A stretch of 64,000 bases of DNA from Astrobacterium formosum (GTDB taxonomy: Bacteria; Pseudomonadota; Alphaproteobacteria; Rhizobiales; Xanthobacteraceae). Every line of letters starts with the position of its first letter. Position 1 is the stretch's first letter. The notes under the pieces are model-generated. The model made no database searches, was not told where the DNA came from, and saw only the letters and a list, made by a program, of their open reading frames with translations. A program made the position numbers and the translations under genes. Positions 44,841 to 53,357 of the stretch are shown piece after piece. The DNA is taken from NCBI GenBank assembly GCA_030848545.1, contig JAVDCA010000004.1:62001-126000 (forward strand), read 5' to 3'.

Positions 44841-46007
44841 ATGACCGGCTGCATCGTCGGATGGGCACATACGGCCTTCGGCCGCCTGGAGGCAGAAAGC
44901 GTCGAGAGCCTGGTTGTGCGGGTCGCGCGCGAGGCGCTCGCAGACGCCGGCGTGGCCGCAGCCGACGTGGACGAAATCGTGCTCGGCCATTTCGGTTCGG
45001 TCTTCTCGCCGCAGGAATTTACCGCTTCTCTCGTTCTGCAGGCATCGCCCGACCTGCGCTTTACGCGTGCCAGCCGCGTCGAGAACGCCTGTGCGACCGG
45101 CTCTGCGGCCGTCCATCAGGGCCTGCGGGCGATCGACGCCAAGGCGGCGCGCATCGTCCTCGTGGTCGGCGTCGAGCAGATGACCACGACGGCGCCGGAC
45201 CAGATCGGGGCGACCTTGCTCAAGGCCTCCTATGTGCGCGAAGAGGCCGCGACCGAAGGCGGCTTTGCCGGCATCTTCGCCCGGATTGCCTCGCTCTACT
45301 TCCAGAAATACGGTGACCAGTCGGACGCGCTGGCGACCATCGCGGCCAAGAACCACAAGAACGGCGTCGCCAACCCGTATGCCCAGATGCGCAAGGATCT
45401 CGGCTACGAGTTCTGCCGCACTGAGAGTCCCAAGAACCCCTACGTGGCCGGACCGTTGAAACGCACCGATTGCTCGCTCGTCTCCGACGGTGCCGCCGCC
45501 CTCGTCCTCGCCGACGTCGAGACCGCGCTCGCGCTCGACAAGGCGGTGGCGTTTCGCTCGGCCGCCCATGTGCAGGACTTTCTGCCCATGAGCGCGCGTG
45601 ACATCCTCAAGTTCGAAGGCTGTACCGAGGCGTGGCGGCGCGCGCTCGCTGGTGCCGACCTCGGTCTCGGCGACCTCTCCTTCGTCGAGACTCACGACTG
45701 CTTCACCATCGCCGAACTGATCGAATACGAGGCCATGGGTCTCGTGCCCGAAGGCCACGGTGGGCGCGCGGCCCTCGACGGTCTGACCCAGAAGGACGGC
45801 CGCCTGCCCGTCAACCCGTCCGGCGGCCTCAAATCCAAGGGCCATCCCATCGGGGCGACCGGCGTCTCCATGCATGCCCTCGCGGCGATGCAGCTCACCG
45901 GCACGGCCGGCGACATGCAGGTCAAGGACGCAAAACTCGCCGGAATCTACAACATGGGCGGAACGGCGGTGGCGAACTATGTGAGCATCCTGGAGCGGAT
46001 CAAGTAG
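44841..46007 (+). CDS. Thiolase-family acetyl-CoA acetyltransferase
   Basis: This 388-residue thiolase has the catalytic Cys in VENACATGSAAVHQGL, the conserved His in ETHDCFTIAELIEYEAMG, and NPSGGLKSKGHPIGATG near the C-terminus. The lack of the classic QxCxSG tail and the order of motifs fit the SCP2/non-biosynthetic thiolase subgroup. GGGAG lies 8 nt before ATG 44841. No beta-oxidation gene is adjacent, so the substrate chain length is unknown. Confidence 0.88.
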   Translation: MTGCIVGWAHTAFGRLEAESVESLVVRVAREALADAGVAAADVDEIVLGHFGSVFSPQEFTASLVLQASPDLRFTRASRVENACATGSAAVHQGLRAIDAKAARIVLVVGVEQMTTTAPDQIGATLLKASYVREEAATEGGFAGIFARIASLYFQKYGDQSDALATIAAKNHKNGVANPYAQMRKDLGYEFCRTESPKNPYVAGPLKRTDCSLVSDGAAALVLADVETALALDKAVAFRSAAHVQDFLPMSARDILKFEGCTEAWRRALAGADLGLGDLSFVETHDCFTIAELIEYEAMGLVPEGHGGRAALDGLTQKDGRLPVNPSGGLKSKGHPIGATGVSMHALAAMQLTGTAGDMQVKDAKLAGIYNMGGTAVANYVSILERIK

Positions 46008-46070
46008 AGGTCAGTGAGCGCTCGTCGGGGGGTGGACATTTTATGGTGCATGTACGATATATAGTTCAGA

Positions 46071-46421
46071 ATGCCTGAGCAGCCGCGCAAGATTGCGGTC
46101 GTGTTCTATCGAACGCGCGCCGGCGCCGATGTGGTTCGCGGCTGGCTGCGCGGCCTTGACGAACGCGACCGCAATGCCATCGGCCAGGACTTGATGCGAG
46201 TGCAGTATCGATGGCCGATTGGAATGCCGCTGTGCCGATCTTTGGGCGAAGGGCTTTGGGAAGTGCGAAGCGATCTTCCGAGCAGTAGGACCGCGCGTGT
46301 GATCTTCAGCATCCAACAAAGCAAAATCCTGATTCTCCACGGGTTCATTAAGAAGTCACAACAAACACCCCGCGAAGACTTGGCCCTTGCTCGGCGTCGT
46401 CATAACGAGTTCATGCCATGA
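46071..46421 (+). CDS. higB: HigB/RelE-type toxin (type II toxin-antitoxin)
   Basis: This 116-residue protein is of the phage-derived Gp49-like HigB family, which cleaves mRNA on the ribosome. Landmarks are KIAVVFYRTRAGADVVRGWL, LGEGLWEVRSDLPSSRTARVIFS and the C-terminal HGFIKKSQQTPREDLALA. It precedes and overlaps the antitoxin gene by ATGA (46418-46421), the reverse-order arrangement typical of higBA. TATATA ends 7 nt before the ATG, so the transcript may be nearly leaderless. Confidence 0.88.
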   Translation: MPEQPRKIAVVFYRTRAGADVVRGWLRGLDERDRNAIGQDLMRVQYRWPIGMPLCRSLGEGLWEVRSDLPSSRTARVIFSIQQSKILILHGFIKKSQQTPREDLALARRRHNEFMP

Positions 46422-46735
46422 AAAAGCTCCGGAAAAAGACGGACGCAAAGCCTCGCCGAACAGTCGCAGGCCTGACGACGCTTGACGAGTTTCTCGCCTC
46501 CGAGGGTAAACGCGAAGAGTTCGAAGCTGTCGCCATCAAGGAGGTGCTTGCCTGGCAGATCGTCGAAGCCATGAAGGCGCAGAAGATCTCGCGTAAGAGC
46601 CTCGCCGAGCGGATGAAGACGAGCCGCAGCCAGATCAGTCGGCTGCTCGACCCCAAGGACGGCAACGTCACCATCGCAACGCTACAGCGTGCGGCGAAGA
46701 TGGTCGGTCGGACTCTGCGGCTGGAGCTAGTTTAG
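46418..46735 (+). CDS. higA: HigA-type XRE antitoxin
   Basis: This 105-residue antitoxin has a Lys/Arg-rich start, LTTLDEFLASEGKREEFEAVA and an XRE helix-turn-helix (ISRKSLAERMKTSRSQISRLL). It would neutralise HigB and repress the shared promoter at 46033-46063. It is coupled to higB by ATGA. Confidence 0.88.
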   Translation: MKKLRKKTDAKPRRTVAGLTTLDEFLASEGKREEFEAVAIKEVLAWQIVEAMKAQKISRKSLAERMKTSRSQISRLLDPKDGNVTIATLQRAAKMVGRTLRLELV

Positions 46736-46789
46736 TTTGATGTCCGGATTCGCCCAAGCGGGCGGGCGATGAACGCAACTCGTCATTGC

Positions 46790-46870
46790 GAGGAGGCGAA
46801 GCCGACGATGCAATCCAGCTCTTTGCCGTGCCGCCCCTGGATTGCTTCGCCTTCGGCTCGCAATGACGGC
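46790..46870. repeat. Dispersed palindromic repeat, family A copy 1
   Basis: CGTCATTGCGAGGAGGCGAA and, 40 bp later, its imperfect complement ending CTCGCAATGACGG form a long hairpin with ATCCAG/CTGGAT inside. A second copy of the same family lies at 55922-56010. It is an intergenic REP-like element between higA and the amidohydrolase end. Confidence 0.82.
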
Positions 46871-46882
46871 AATGTTCGCCGG

Positions 46883-48133
46883 CTATCGCTTCTGCTCCGC
46901 CAACCTCCGATCATAATCCATCACCGCCTGCAGCAGCACCTGCGCGCCGGCCGCGCACTGCTCCTTCGACGAGAACTCGACCTCGTTGTGGCTGATGCCG
47001 TCCCGGCACGGCACGAAGATCATCGCGGTGGGGGCGACGCGGGCGACGACGGCGGCGTCGTGGGAGGCGCCGGAAAACATTTCGCGGGTCGAGTAGCCCG
47101 AGGTGGCGGCGGACGCCCGCACGGCGGCGATACAGTCCTTGTCGAAATGCACCGGCGCTTCGTCCCAGATCTTCTCGCACGCGACCGAGAGCCCGAGCGG
47201 CACGCACACCTCGTCGAGGGCATGGCAGAACGCGGCCTCCATGTCGGCGAGCACGGCGGCGTCGGGGTGGCGGAAGTCGACCGTGAAGAAGACCTCGCCG
47301 GGGACGACATTGCGTGAATTCGGCTTGACCTCGACGAGGCCGACGGTGCCGACCGCGTGCGGCGGATGGGCGCGGGCGATCGTCTCGATGCGGTCGACGA
47401 GGCGGGCAGCGCCCAAGAGCGCGTTCTTGCGCATGGTCATGGGGGTCGCGCCGGTGTGGGATTCCTGGCCCTTGAGCGCCACCTCGTACCAGCGCACGCC
47501 CTGCACGCCGGTGACGATGCCGATCTCGGTGTTCTCGGCTTCGAGGATCGGGCCCTGCTCAATGTGCAGTTCGAAATAGGCGGACAGCGGATGGGCACCG
47601 CAGCGTTCGCTGCCCGCATAGCCGATCCGCTTCAGTTCATCGCCGAAGGCGATGCCGCTGCGGTCCTTCTGGGCGATCGCCCAGTCGCGGGTGAAGACGC
47701 CCGAGAACACGCCGGAGGCGATCACCGCTGGAGCGAAGCGCGAGCCCTCCTCGTTGGTCCAGTTGACCACCTCGATGGGGGCGACGGTCTCGTAGCCGGC
47801 ATTGACCATGGTGCGCAGCGCTTCCAGCGCCCCGAGGACGCCGAGTACGCCGTCGAACCGGCCGCCGGTCGGCTGGGTGTCGAGATGACTGCCCATGGCG
47901 ATGGGGGCGAGGTCGTCGCGCTGGCCTTTCCGGCGCGCGAACATGATGCCCATGTCGTCCACCGTCACGGTGCAACCGAGCGCCTCGGCCTGCGTGCGGA
48001 ACCAGTCGCGCACCTTGCGGTCCTCGTCCGTGAGCGTCAGCCGGGCGAGCCCGCCCTTGGGGGTGGCGCCGAAGGCGGCCGTCTCCATCAGGTCGCCCCA
48101 CAGGCGTTCGGCGTCGATCTTCAGATTGCGCAT
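46883..48133 (-). CDS. Zn-dependent amidohydrolase, hydantoinase/carbamoylase family (M20)
   Basis: This 416-residue M20 enzyme is of the N-carbamoyl-amino-acid hydrolase/beta-ureidopropionase/allantoate amidohydrolase group. Metal ligands are visible in MGSHLDTQPTGGRFDG and VVNWTNEEGSRF, then ELHIEQGPILE; ESHTGATPM, VPGEVFFTVDFRHPD and FSGASHDAAVVA follow. ATG 48133 has AGGAG upstream. It is divergent from the ABC transporter operon at 48460. Together with the aminotransferase at 56096 it suits release and use of a beta- or omega-amino acid from an N-carbamoyl compound; other amide substrates are possible. Confidence 0.88.
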   Translation of the reverse strand: MRNLKIDAERLWGDLMETAAFGATPKGGLARLTLTDEDRKVRDWFRTQAEALGCTVTVDDMGIMFARRKGQRDDLAPIAMGSHLDTQPTGGRFDGVLGVLGALEALRTMVNAGYETVAPIEVVNWTNEEGSRFAPAVIASGVFSGVFTRDWAIAQKDRSGIAFGDELKRIGYAGSERCGAHPLSAYFELHIEQGPILEAENTEIGIVTGVQGVRWYEVALKGQESHTGATPMTMRKNALLGAARLVDRIETIARAHPPHAVGTVGLVEVKPNSRNVVPGEVFFTVDFRHPDAAVLADMEAAFCHALDEVCVPLGLSVACEKIWDEAPVHFDKDCIAAVRASAATSGYSTREMFSGASHDAAVVARVAPTAMIFVPCRDGISHNEVEFSSKEQCAAGAQVLLQAVMDYDRRLAEQKR

Positions 48134-48459
48134 GTCTTCACTCCTGGTGGGTTCGTTCTAGGAGCGAAGCGAGGTTGGCCGCAAGCCGCTGCCTAATCGC
48201 GCGGCTGCTCATATTTACAGCAACATCTGCCTGCGGCTTGGACGCTGCCCGGTGTCGACATGGCCGGCCGACGAAGGGCTGGCCGCAAGAAAGCGGCGTC
48301 TCGTCGCAGGTTCCATGGGTCTTTCGGCAGGCCCCTGCGGCGCGCACGAAGCTTCGGCCATGCGCCACATGGGTGCCAAGGCGGGCCGCCTCCGGGCCGC
48401 TGGCACGCTCCTTGTAATGGTGGGCGACGCAATGAAGTAGCCAACACCAGGAGGCGTCG
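48134..48459. other. Divergent promoter region between amidohydrolase and ABC operon
   Basis: These 326 bp separate the two divergent units and should carry both promoters. The open frames present show no motif. I found no sigma-factor match I would defend. Confidence 0.4.
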
Positions 48460-50109
48460 ATGAAGTTGCGTGCCCTATGGGCGGCCGGAATGACCGCCGG
48501 CATGCTGATCACGTCCTATTCGCCCGTATTCGCCGAGAGCGCCGTGCGCATCGGCATGACCGCCGCCGACATTCCACGCACGCTCGGCCAGCCCGACCAG
48601 GGTTTCGAGGGCAACCGCTTCACCGGCAACACCATGTACGATGGCCTGACGCAGTGGGACTTGTCGTCGGCCGACAAGGCGAGCGTCGTCATCCCAAGCC
48701 TCGCCACCGAATGGAAGGTCAGCGACGCCGACAAGACCAAGTGGATCTTCAAGCTGCGGCCGGGCGTCAAATTCCACGACGGCTCCGACTTCAACGCCGA
48801 CGCGGTGGTGTGGAACGTGGAGAAAGTCCTCAAGCAGGACGCGTTGCAGTTCGACGCCAGCCAGGTCGGCGTCACCGCCTCGCGCATGCCGAGCCTGCGT
48901 TCGGCCAAGAAGATCGACGACATGACGGTCGAACTGACGACGGCGGCGCCGGAAGCGCTGCTGCCGATCAATCTCACCAACCTCTTCATGGCGAGCCCGA
49001 CCCAGTGGAAGAAGCTCTATGACGCCGTGCCGGCGAACGTCGCCGACACAAAAGAGCGCGCCAAGCAGGCCTGGGACGCCTTCACGCGCAGCGCCTCGGG
49101 CACGGGGCCGTGGAAGATGGACAAGTTCGTGCCGCGCGAGCGGCTCGAGATGGTGAAGAACGCCGGCTATTGGGATGCGAAGCGAGTCCCGAAGGTCGAC
49201 CGCCTCGTGGTGCTGCCGATGCCGGAGGCCAATGCCCGCACGGCGGCGCTCCTCGCCGGCCAGGTCGACTGGATCGAGAACCCGGCGCCGGACGCCCTGC
49301 CGCAGATCAAGCAGCGCGGCTTCGTCGTCTACCAGAACGAACAGCCGCATGTGTGGCCGTGGCAGTTCTCGCGCATCGAGGGCTCGCCCTGGAACGACAT
49401 CAGGGTGCGTAAGGCGGCGAACCTGTGCATCGACCGCGACGCCATGAAGGACGGGCTCCTCGGCGGCCTGATGGCGTCGGCGACCGGCACCTTCGAGCCC
49501 GGCCATCCGTGGCGCGGCAGCCCCAAGTTCCAGATCAAGTACGATCCCGACGCGGCCAGGAAGCTCATGACCGAAGCCGGCTTCTCGGCGACCAAGAAGC
49601 TCAAGGTGAAGACCCAGACCTCCGCTTCCGGTTCGGGCCAGATGCTGCCATTGCCCATGAACGAGTTCGTCCAGCAGTCGCTTGCCGAATGCTTCTTCGA
49701 CGTCGAGCTCGACGTCATCGAGTGGAACACGCTGTTCACCAACTGGCGCAAGGGGGCGAAGGACGAGTCGGCGCGCGGCGCGCACGCCACCAATGTCACC
49801 TACGCCGCCATGGACCCGTTCTTCGCCATGATCCGCTTCCTCGATTCGAAGATGGCGCCGCCGGTCTCCAACAACTGGGGCTTCATCAACGAACCCGAAT
49901 ACGACGCCCTGGTCGCCAAGGTGCGCGTCGCCTTCGACCCGGCCGAGCGCGATAAGGCGCTCGCCGCCCTGCACGAGCGCTCGGTCGACGAGGCCGCGTT
50001 CCTCTACGTCGCCCACGACGTCGGTCCACGCGCCATGTCGGCCAAGATCAAGAACTTCGTGCAGCCCAAGAGCTGGTTCGTGGACTTCTCGACCATGACG
50101 ATGAATTGA
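48460..50109 (+). CDS. ABC transporter substrate-binding protein, dipeptide/SBP_bac_5 type
   Basis: This 549-residue periplasmic binding protein has a signal peptide (KLRALWAAGMTAGMLITSY...FAES) and the SBP_bac_5 fold cues: KWIFKLRPGVKFHDGSDFNADAVVWN, SGTGPWKMDKFVPRERLEM, and the C-terminal FVQQSLAECFFDVELDVIEWNTL. AGGAGG precedes the ATG. Family members bind peptides, but also glutathione, opines and other amides. The neighbouring hydrolases suggest an amide or carbamoyl ligand. Confidence 0.92.
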   Translation: MKLRALWAAGMTAGMLITSYSPVFAESAVRIGMTAADIPRTLGQPDQGFEGNRFTGNTMYDGLTQWDLSSADKASVVIPSLATEWKVSDADKTKWIFKLRPGVKFHDGSDFNADAVVWNVEKVLKQDALQFDASQVGVTASRMPSLRSAKKIDDMTVELTTAAPEALLPINLTNLFMASPTQWKKLYDAVPANVADTKERAKQAWDAFTRSASGTGPWKMDKFVPRERLEMVKNAGYWDAKRVPKVDRLVVLPMPEANARTAALLAGQVDWIENPAPDALPQIKQRGFVVYQNEQPHVWPWQFSRIEGSPWNDIRVRKAANLCIDRDAMKDGLLGGLMASATGTFEPGHPWRGSPKFQIKYDPDAARKLMTEAGFSATKKLKVKTQTSASGSGQMLPLPMNEFVQQSLAECFFDVELDVIEWNTLFTNWRKGAKDESARGAHATNVTYAAMDPFFAMIRFLDSKMAPPVSNNWGFINEPEYDALVAKVRVAFDPAERDKALAALHERSVDEAAFLYVAHDVGPRAMSAKIKNFVQPKSWFVDFSTMTMN

Positions 50110-50120
50110 AAGCTCTCCCC

Positions 50121-50234
50121 GCCCTCACCTTGAGGAGCGGCCCGCTTGGGCCGCGTCTCGAAGGGCGAGGGCGGCCACGGTGGCCACATCCTTCGAGACG
50201 CGCTCGAAGACGAGCGCTCCTCAGGATGAGGTCG
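50121..50234. repeat. Dispersed palindromic repeat, family B
   Basis: The stretch GAGGAGCGGCCCGCTTGGGC-CGTCTCGAAGG and its later complement CCTTCGAGACGCGCTCGAAG-CGCTCCTC form an imperfect palindrome. It lies between the binding protein and the first permease, and could lower expression of the downstream genes relative to the binding protein. Confidence 0.75.
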
Positions 50235-50270
50235 TCCAGTGTCGCGCGTACCTGATGAGGCCGGACCTGC

Positions 50271-51215
50271 ATGATCTTCTACGTCCTCAAGCGCCTGGTG
50301 CTGGTGATCCCGGTGGTGCTTGCCGTGGCGGTGGTGTGCTTCCTCCTCGTGCACATCACGCCCGGCGATCCCCTGGTGGCCGTGTTGCCGCCGGACGCAT
50401 CGGCCGAACTCGCGGCGCAATTGCGCAAAGCTTATGGCTTCGACCGGCCGCTGCCGGTGCAGTTCGGCCTGTGGGTCTGGAAGGCGCTCCATGGCGACCT
50501 CGGCACCTCCATCGCCACCGGCCGCGCCGTCCTCGACGAGGTCTCGCGCGCCGTCGGCAACACGGTGACGCTCGCCATCTTCGCCGCCATGCTGGGCTTC
50601 GTCTCCGGCGGCACGTTCGGCTTCCTGGCCGGCTATTTCCGCGACCGATGGATCGATCGCGCCGTCACCACCATCGCCATCGCGGGCGTGTCGATGCCGC
50701 ACTACTGGCTCGGCATGGTGCTGGTGATCGTCTTCTCGGTGATGCTCGGCTGGTTGCCGGCGGTCGGCGCCGGCCCGGGCGGCTGGGCATGGGACTGGGC
50801 GCACTTCCGGCACATGATCCTGCCGGCCGTGACCATGTCGGTGATCCCCATGGGCATCGTCACCCGCACGGTGCGGGCGCTGGTCGGCGACCTGCTGTCG
50901 CAGGAGTTCGTGCTGGCGCTACGCGCCAAGGGCCTTTCCGAGCAGCGCATCTTCGTCCACGTGGTCAAGAACACGGCGCCGACCGCGATCGCCGTCATGG
51001 GTCTGCAACTCGGCTACCTGCTCGGCGGTTCGATCCTGATCGAGACGGTGTTTTCCTGGCCGGGCACCGGCTTCCTCCTCAACTCGGCGATCTTCCAGCG
51101 CGACCTGCCGCTCCTGCAGGGCACTATCCTGGTGCTGGCGCTGTTTTTCGTCGTTCTCAACCTTCTCGTCGACGTCGTGCAGGCGGCGATCGATCCGCGC
51201 ATCAAGAGGAGCTAA
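50271..51215 (+). CDS. ABC permease, DppB type
   Basis: This 314-residue permease has the N-terminal LVLVIPVVLAVAVVCFLLVHITPGDP, six or so membrane segments, and the EAA loop region TRTVRALVGDLLSQEFVLALRAKGLSEQRI typical of DppB/OppB. It pairs with the DppC-type gene directly downstream, which starts at once after its stop. Confidence 0.93.
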   Translation: MIFYVLKRLVLVIPVVLAVAVVCFLLVHITPGDPLVAVLPPDASAELAAQLRKAYGFDRPLPVQFGLWVWKALHGDLGTSIATGRAVLDEVSRAVGNTVTLAIFAAMLGFVSGGTFGFLAGYFRDRWIDRAVTTIAIAGVSMPHYWLGMVLVIVFSVMLGWLPAVGAGPGGWAWDWAHFRHMILPAVTMSVIPMGIVTRTVRALVGDLLSQEFVLALRAKGLSEQRIFVHVVKNTAPTAIAVMGLQLGYLLGGSILIETVFSWPGTGFLLNSAIFQRDLPLLQGTILVLALFFVVLNLLVDVVQAAIDPRIKRS

Positions 51216-52106
51216 ATGATGAGCGTGATCGCCGACGACACCATCCGCATCGTCCACGTCGAGAAGGCGAGGGGATACTGGGCAAATGTCGGCCGCCGGT
51301 TGATGCGCGACAAGGTCGCGGTCGCCTGCGCCGCGATCCTGATCCTGATCGTGCTCGCCGCCATCCTTGCCCCCTGGCTCGGCCTCGCCGATCCCTACCA
51401 GGGCTCGATGATTCGGCGCCTGCGCCCGATCGGCACGCCGCGCTACATCCTCGGCACCGACGAACTCGGCCGCGACATGTTCGCCCGCCTGATCTATGGC
51501 GGCCGGCTGTCGCTGTTCATCGGGCTCGCCCCGGTCCTGCTCGCCTTCGTGATCGGCACCACGCTCGGCGTCGTCGCCGGCTATGTGGGCGGGCTCGTCA
51601 ACCAGGCGATCATGCGCACCGTCGACGTCTTCTATGCTTTCCCGTCGGTGCTGCTCGCCATCGCGATCTCGGGCGCGCTCGGCGCCGGCATCGTCAACAG
51701 CCTGGTTTCGCTCACCATCGTGTTCATCCCGCCGATCGTGCGCGTCGCCGAAAGCGTCACCACGAGCGTGCGCACGCTCGATTTCGTCGACGCCGCCCGC
51801 GCCTCGGGGGCGGGCGCGCTCACCATCATGCGGGTGCACGTGCTCGGAAATGTGCTCGGACCGATCTTCGTCTATTCGACCAGCCTGATCAGCGTGTGCA
51901 TGATCCTGGCCGCTGGCCTGTCCTTTCTCGGGCTGGGCACCAAGCCGCCGGAGCCGGAGTGGGGGCTGATGCTCAACACGCTCAGGACGGCGATCTACGT
52001 CAATCCATGGGTGGCGGCCCTGCCGGGTGCGATGATCTTCGTGGTCTCCATCTGTTTCAACCTCCTGAGCGACGGCATGCGGAGTGCGATGGATGTCCGA
52101 GACTGA
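51216..52106 (+). CDS. ABC permease, DppC type
   Basis: This 296-residue permease begins with a cytoplasmic extension and LMRDKVAVACAAILILIVLAAILAPWL. It has LGTDELGRDMFARLIYGGRLSL, the DppC signature, and the EAA loop FVDAARASGAGALTIMRVHVL. It ends with a GMRSAMDVRD tail overlapping the ATPase start by 14 nt. Confidence 0.93.
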   Translation: MMSVIADDTIRIVHVEKARGYWANVGRRLMRDKVAVACAAILILIVLAAILAPWLGLADPYQGSMIRRLRPIGTPRYILGTDELGRDMFARLIYGGRLSLFIGLAPVLLAFVIGTTLGVVAGYVGGLVNQAIMRTVDVFYAFPSVLLAIAISGALGAGIVNSLVSLTIVFIPPIVRVAESVTTSVRTLDFVDAARASGAGALTIMRVHVLGNVLGPIFVYSTSLISVCMILAAGLSFLGLGTKPPEPEWGLMLNTLRTAIYVNPWVAALPGAMIFVVSICFNLLSDGMRSAMDVRD

Positions 52107-53169
52107 CGTGCTTACTCCCACCGCGGATGTCGGCGGGCCGCAGCAGCCGCTGCTCGAGGTCAAGGGACTGTCGAAACATTTCGCCGTCGGCGGCAGCATG
52201 TTCGGCAAGCGCAGCACGGTGCGCGCCGTCGACGACGTCAACTTCGCCGTCCACAAGGGCGAAGTCCTCGGTATCGTCGGCGAATCCGGCTGCGGCAAGT
52301 CGACCACGGCCCGTCTCATCATCGGTCTGATCGAGCCGGACGCCGGCGAGATCATCCTCGACGGCGAACTGGTCGGCTCCACCGTTTCGCTGCGCGACAT
52401 GCGTCGCGCCGTCCAGATGGTGTTCCAGGACAGCTACGCCTCGCTCAATCCGCGCCTCACCATCGAGGACACCATCGCGTTCGGTCCCACCGTGCACGGT
52501 CTCGCCGCCGACAAGGCCCATGCCCGCGCCCGCGATCTCCTCGCCAAGGTGGGGCTCGATCCGGCCCAATTCGCCCAGCGCTATCCCCACGAGATGTCGG
52601 GCGGCCAGCGCCAGCGCATCAACATCGCCCGCGCGCTCGCGCTCGCGCCACGCCTCGTCATCCTCGACGAGGCGGTGTCGGCCCTCGACAAGTCGGTCGA
52701 GGCGCAGGTGCTCAATCTCCTGATCGACCTCAAGGACGAGTTCGGCCTCACCTACCTGTTCATCTCCCACGACCTCAACGTGGTGCGCTTCATCTCCGAC
52801 AAGGTGGTGGTGATGTATCTGGGCGAGATCGTCGAGGCGGGGCCCGTCGAAGCCCTGTTCACCGATGCCCGTCATCCCTATACGCGGGCGCTGCTCGCCG
52901 CCATGCCGTCGCACGATCCGGACGCCCGCACCCAGGAGGCGCCGATCGCCGGCGATCCGCCCAATCCCATCGACCCGCCGCCGGGCTGCCGCTTTCATAC
53001 GCGCTGTCCGTTCGCCGAGGCGGTGTGTAGCGAGAATGCCCCGCGCCTGACCGCGACCGGCACCGCCGGCCATTCGACCGCCTGCCATATGGTCGAGCCG
53101 GCGTCCGGCCACACGAAGGCGCCGGCTCCGGCACCTGCCGAACAGGAGATTGTGGAATGCCCGACTTGA
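52093..53169 (+). CDS. ABC transporter ATPase, DppF/OppF type
   Basis: This 358-residue ATPase has Walker A GESGCGKSTTARLI, signature MSGGQRQRINIARALA, Walker B LVILDEAVSALDKSVEAQ, and the Opp-type C-terminal oligopeptide domain with PPPGCRFHTRCPFAEAVC (four-Cys region typical of DppF/OppF). It pairs with the DppD-type ATPase at 54930, which is separated from it by the amidase pair. The start ATG 52093 overlaps the permease. Confidence 0.92.
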   Translation: MSETDVLTPTADVGGPQQPLLEVKGLSKHFAVGGSMFGKRSTVRAVDDVNFAVHKGEVLGIVGESGCGKSTTARLIIGLIEPDAGEIILDGELVGSTVSLRDMRRAVQMVFQDSYASLNPRLTIEDTIAFGPTVHGLAADKAHARARDLLAKVGLDPAQFAQRYPHEMSGGQRQRINIARALALAPRLVILDEAVSALDKSVEAQVLNLLIDLKDEFGLTYLFISHDLNVVRFISDKVVVMYLGEIVEAGPVEALFTDARHPYTRALLAAMPSHDPDARTQEAPIAGDPPNPIDPPPGCRFHTRCPFAEAVCSENAPRLTATGTAGHSTACHMVEPASGHTKAPAPAPAEQEIVECPT

Positions 53170-53357
53170 TCACGCCCGCGCGCGTCGCCGCCAATGCGGA
53201 GGGAAGCCGCATCGTGGTTGCGGCCGAGACGCCGGTGCGCGTCGCCGCCGCGGCGCTGCCGACCTTTTCGCGCTACGCCGCCGCCGACATCGCGGTGCCG
53301 TTCGAAGTCGAGCCGGCGAGTTTCGTCGTCGTCCAGGGGCGGGAGATCGGCCGGTGA
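53157..53357 (+). CDS. Small protein coupled to the amidase, possibly AtzG/GatC-like (66 aa)
   Basis: This 66-residue protein overlaps the ATPase end by 13 nt and the amidase start by GTGA. The segment VAAAALPTFSRYAAADIAVP and VPFEVEPASFV recall the small AtzG/DUF4089 and GatC-like partners of amidases, which wrap around the amidase and complete its active site. The similarity is weak by eye and the N-terminal half (VAANAEGSRIVVAAE) does not obviously fit. It could alternatively be an unrelated small protein. Tight coupling on both sides is the main argument for a real gene. Confidence 0.6.
   Translation: MPDLITPARVAANAEGSRIVVAAETPVRVAAAALPTFSRYAAADIAVPFEVEPASFVVVQGREIGR

Noticed and set aside
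43598-44854. Minus-strand open frame overlapping the carboxypeptidase
   Set aside because: It is an out-of-frame shadow of the carboxypeptidase, with no motif and Arg-rich composition.
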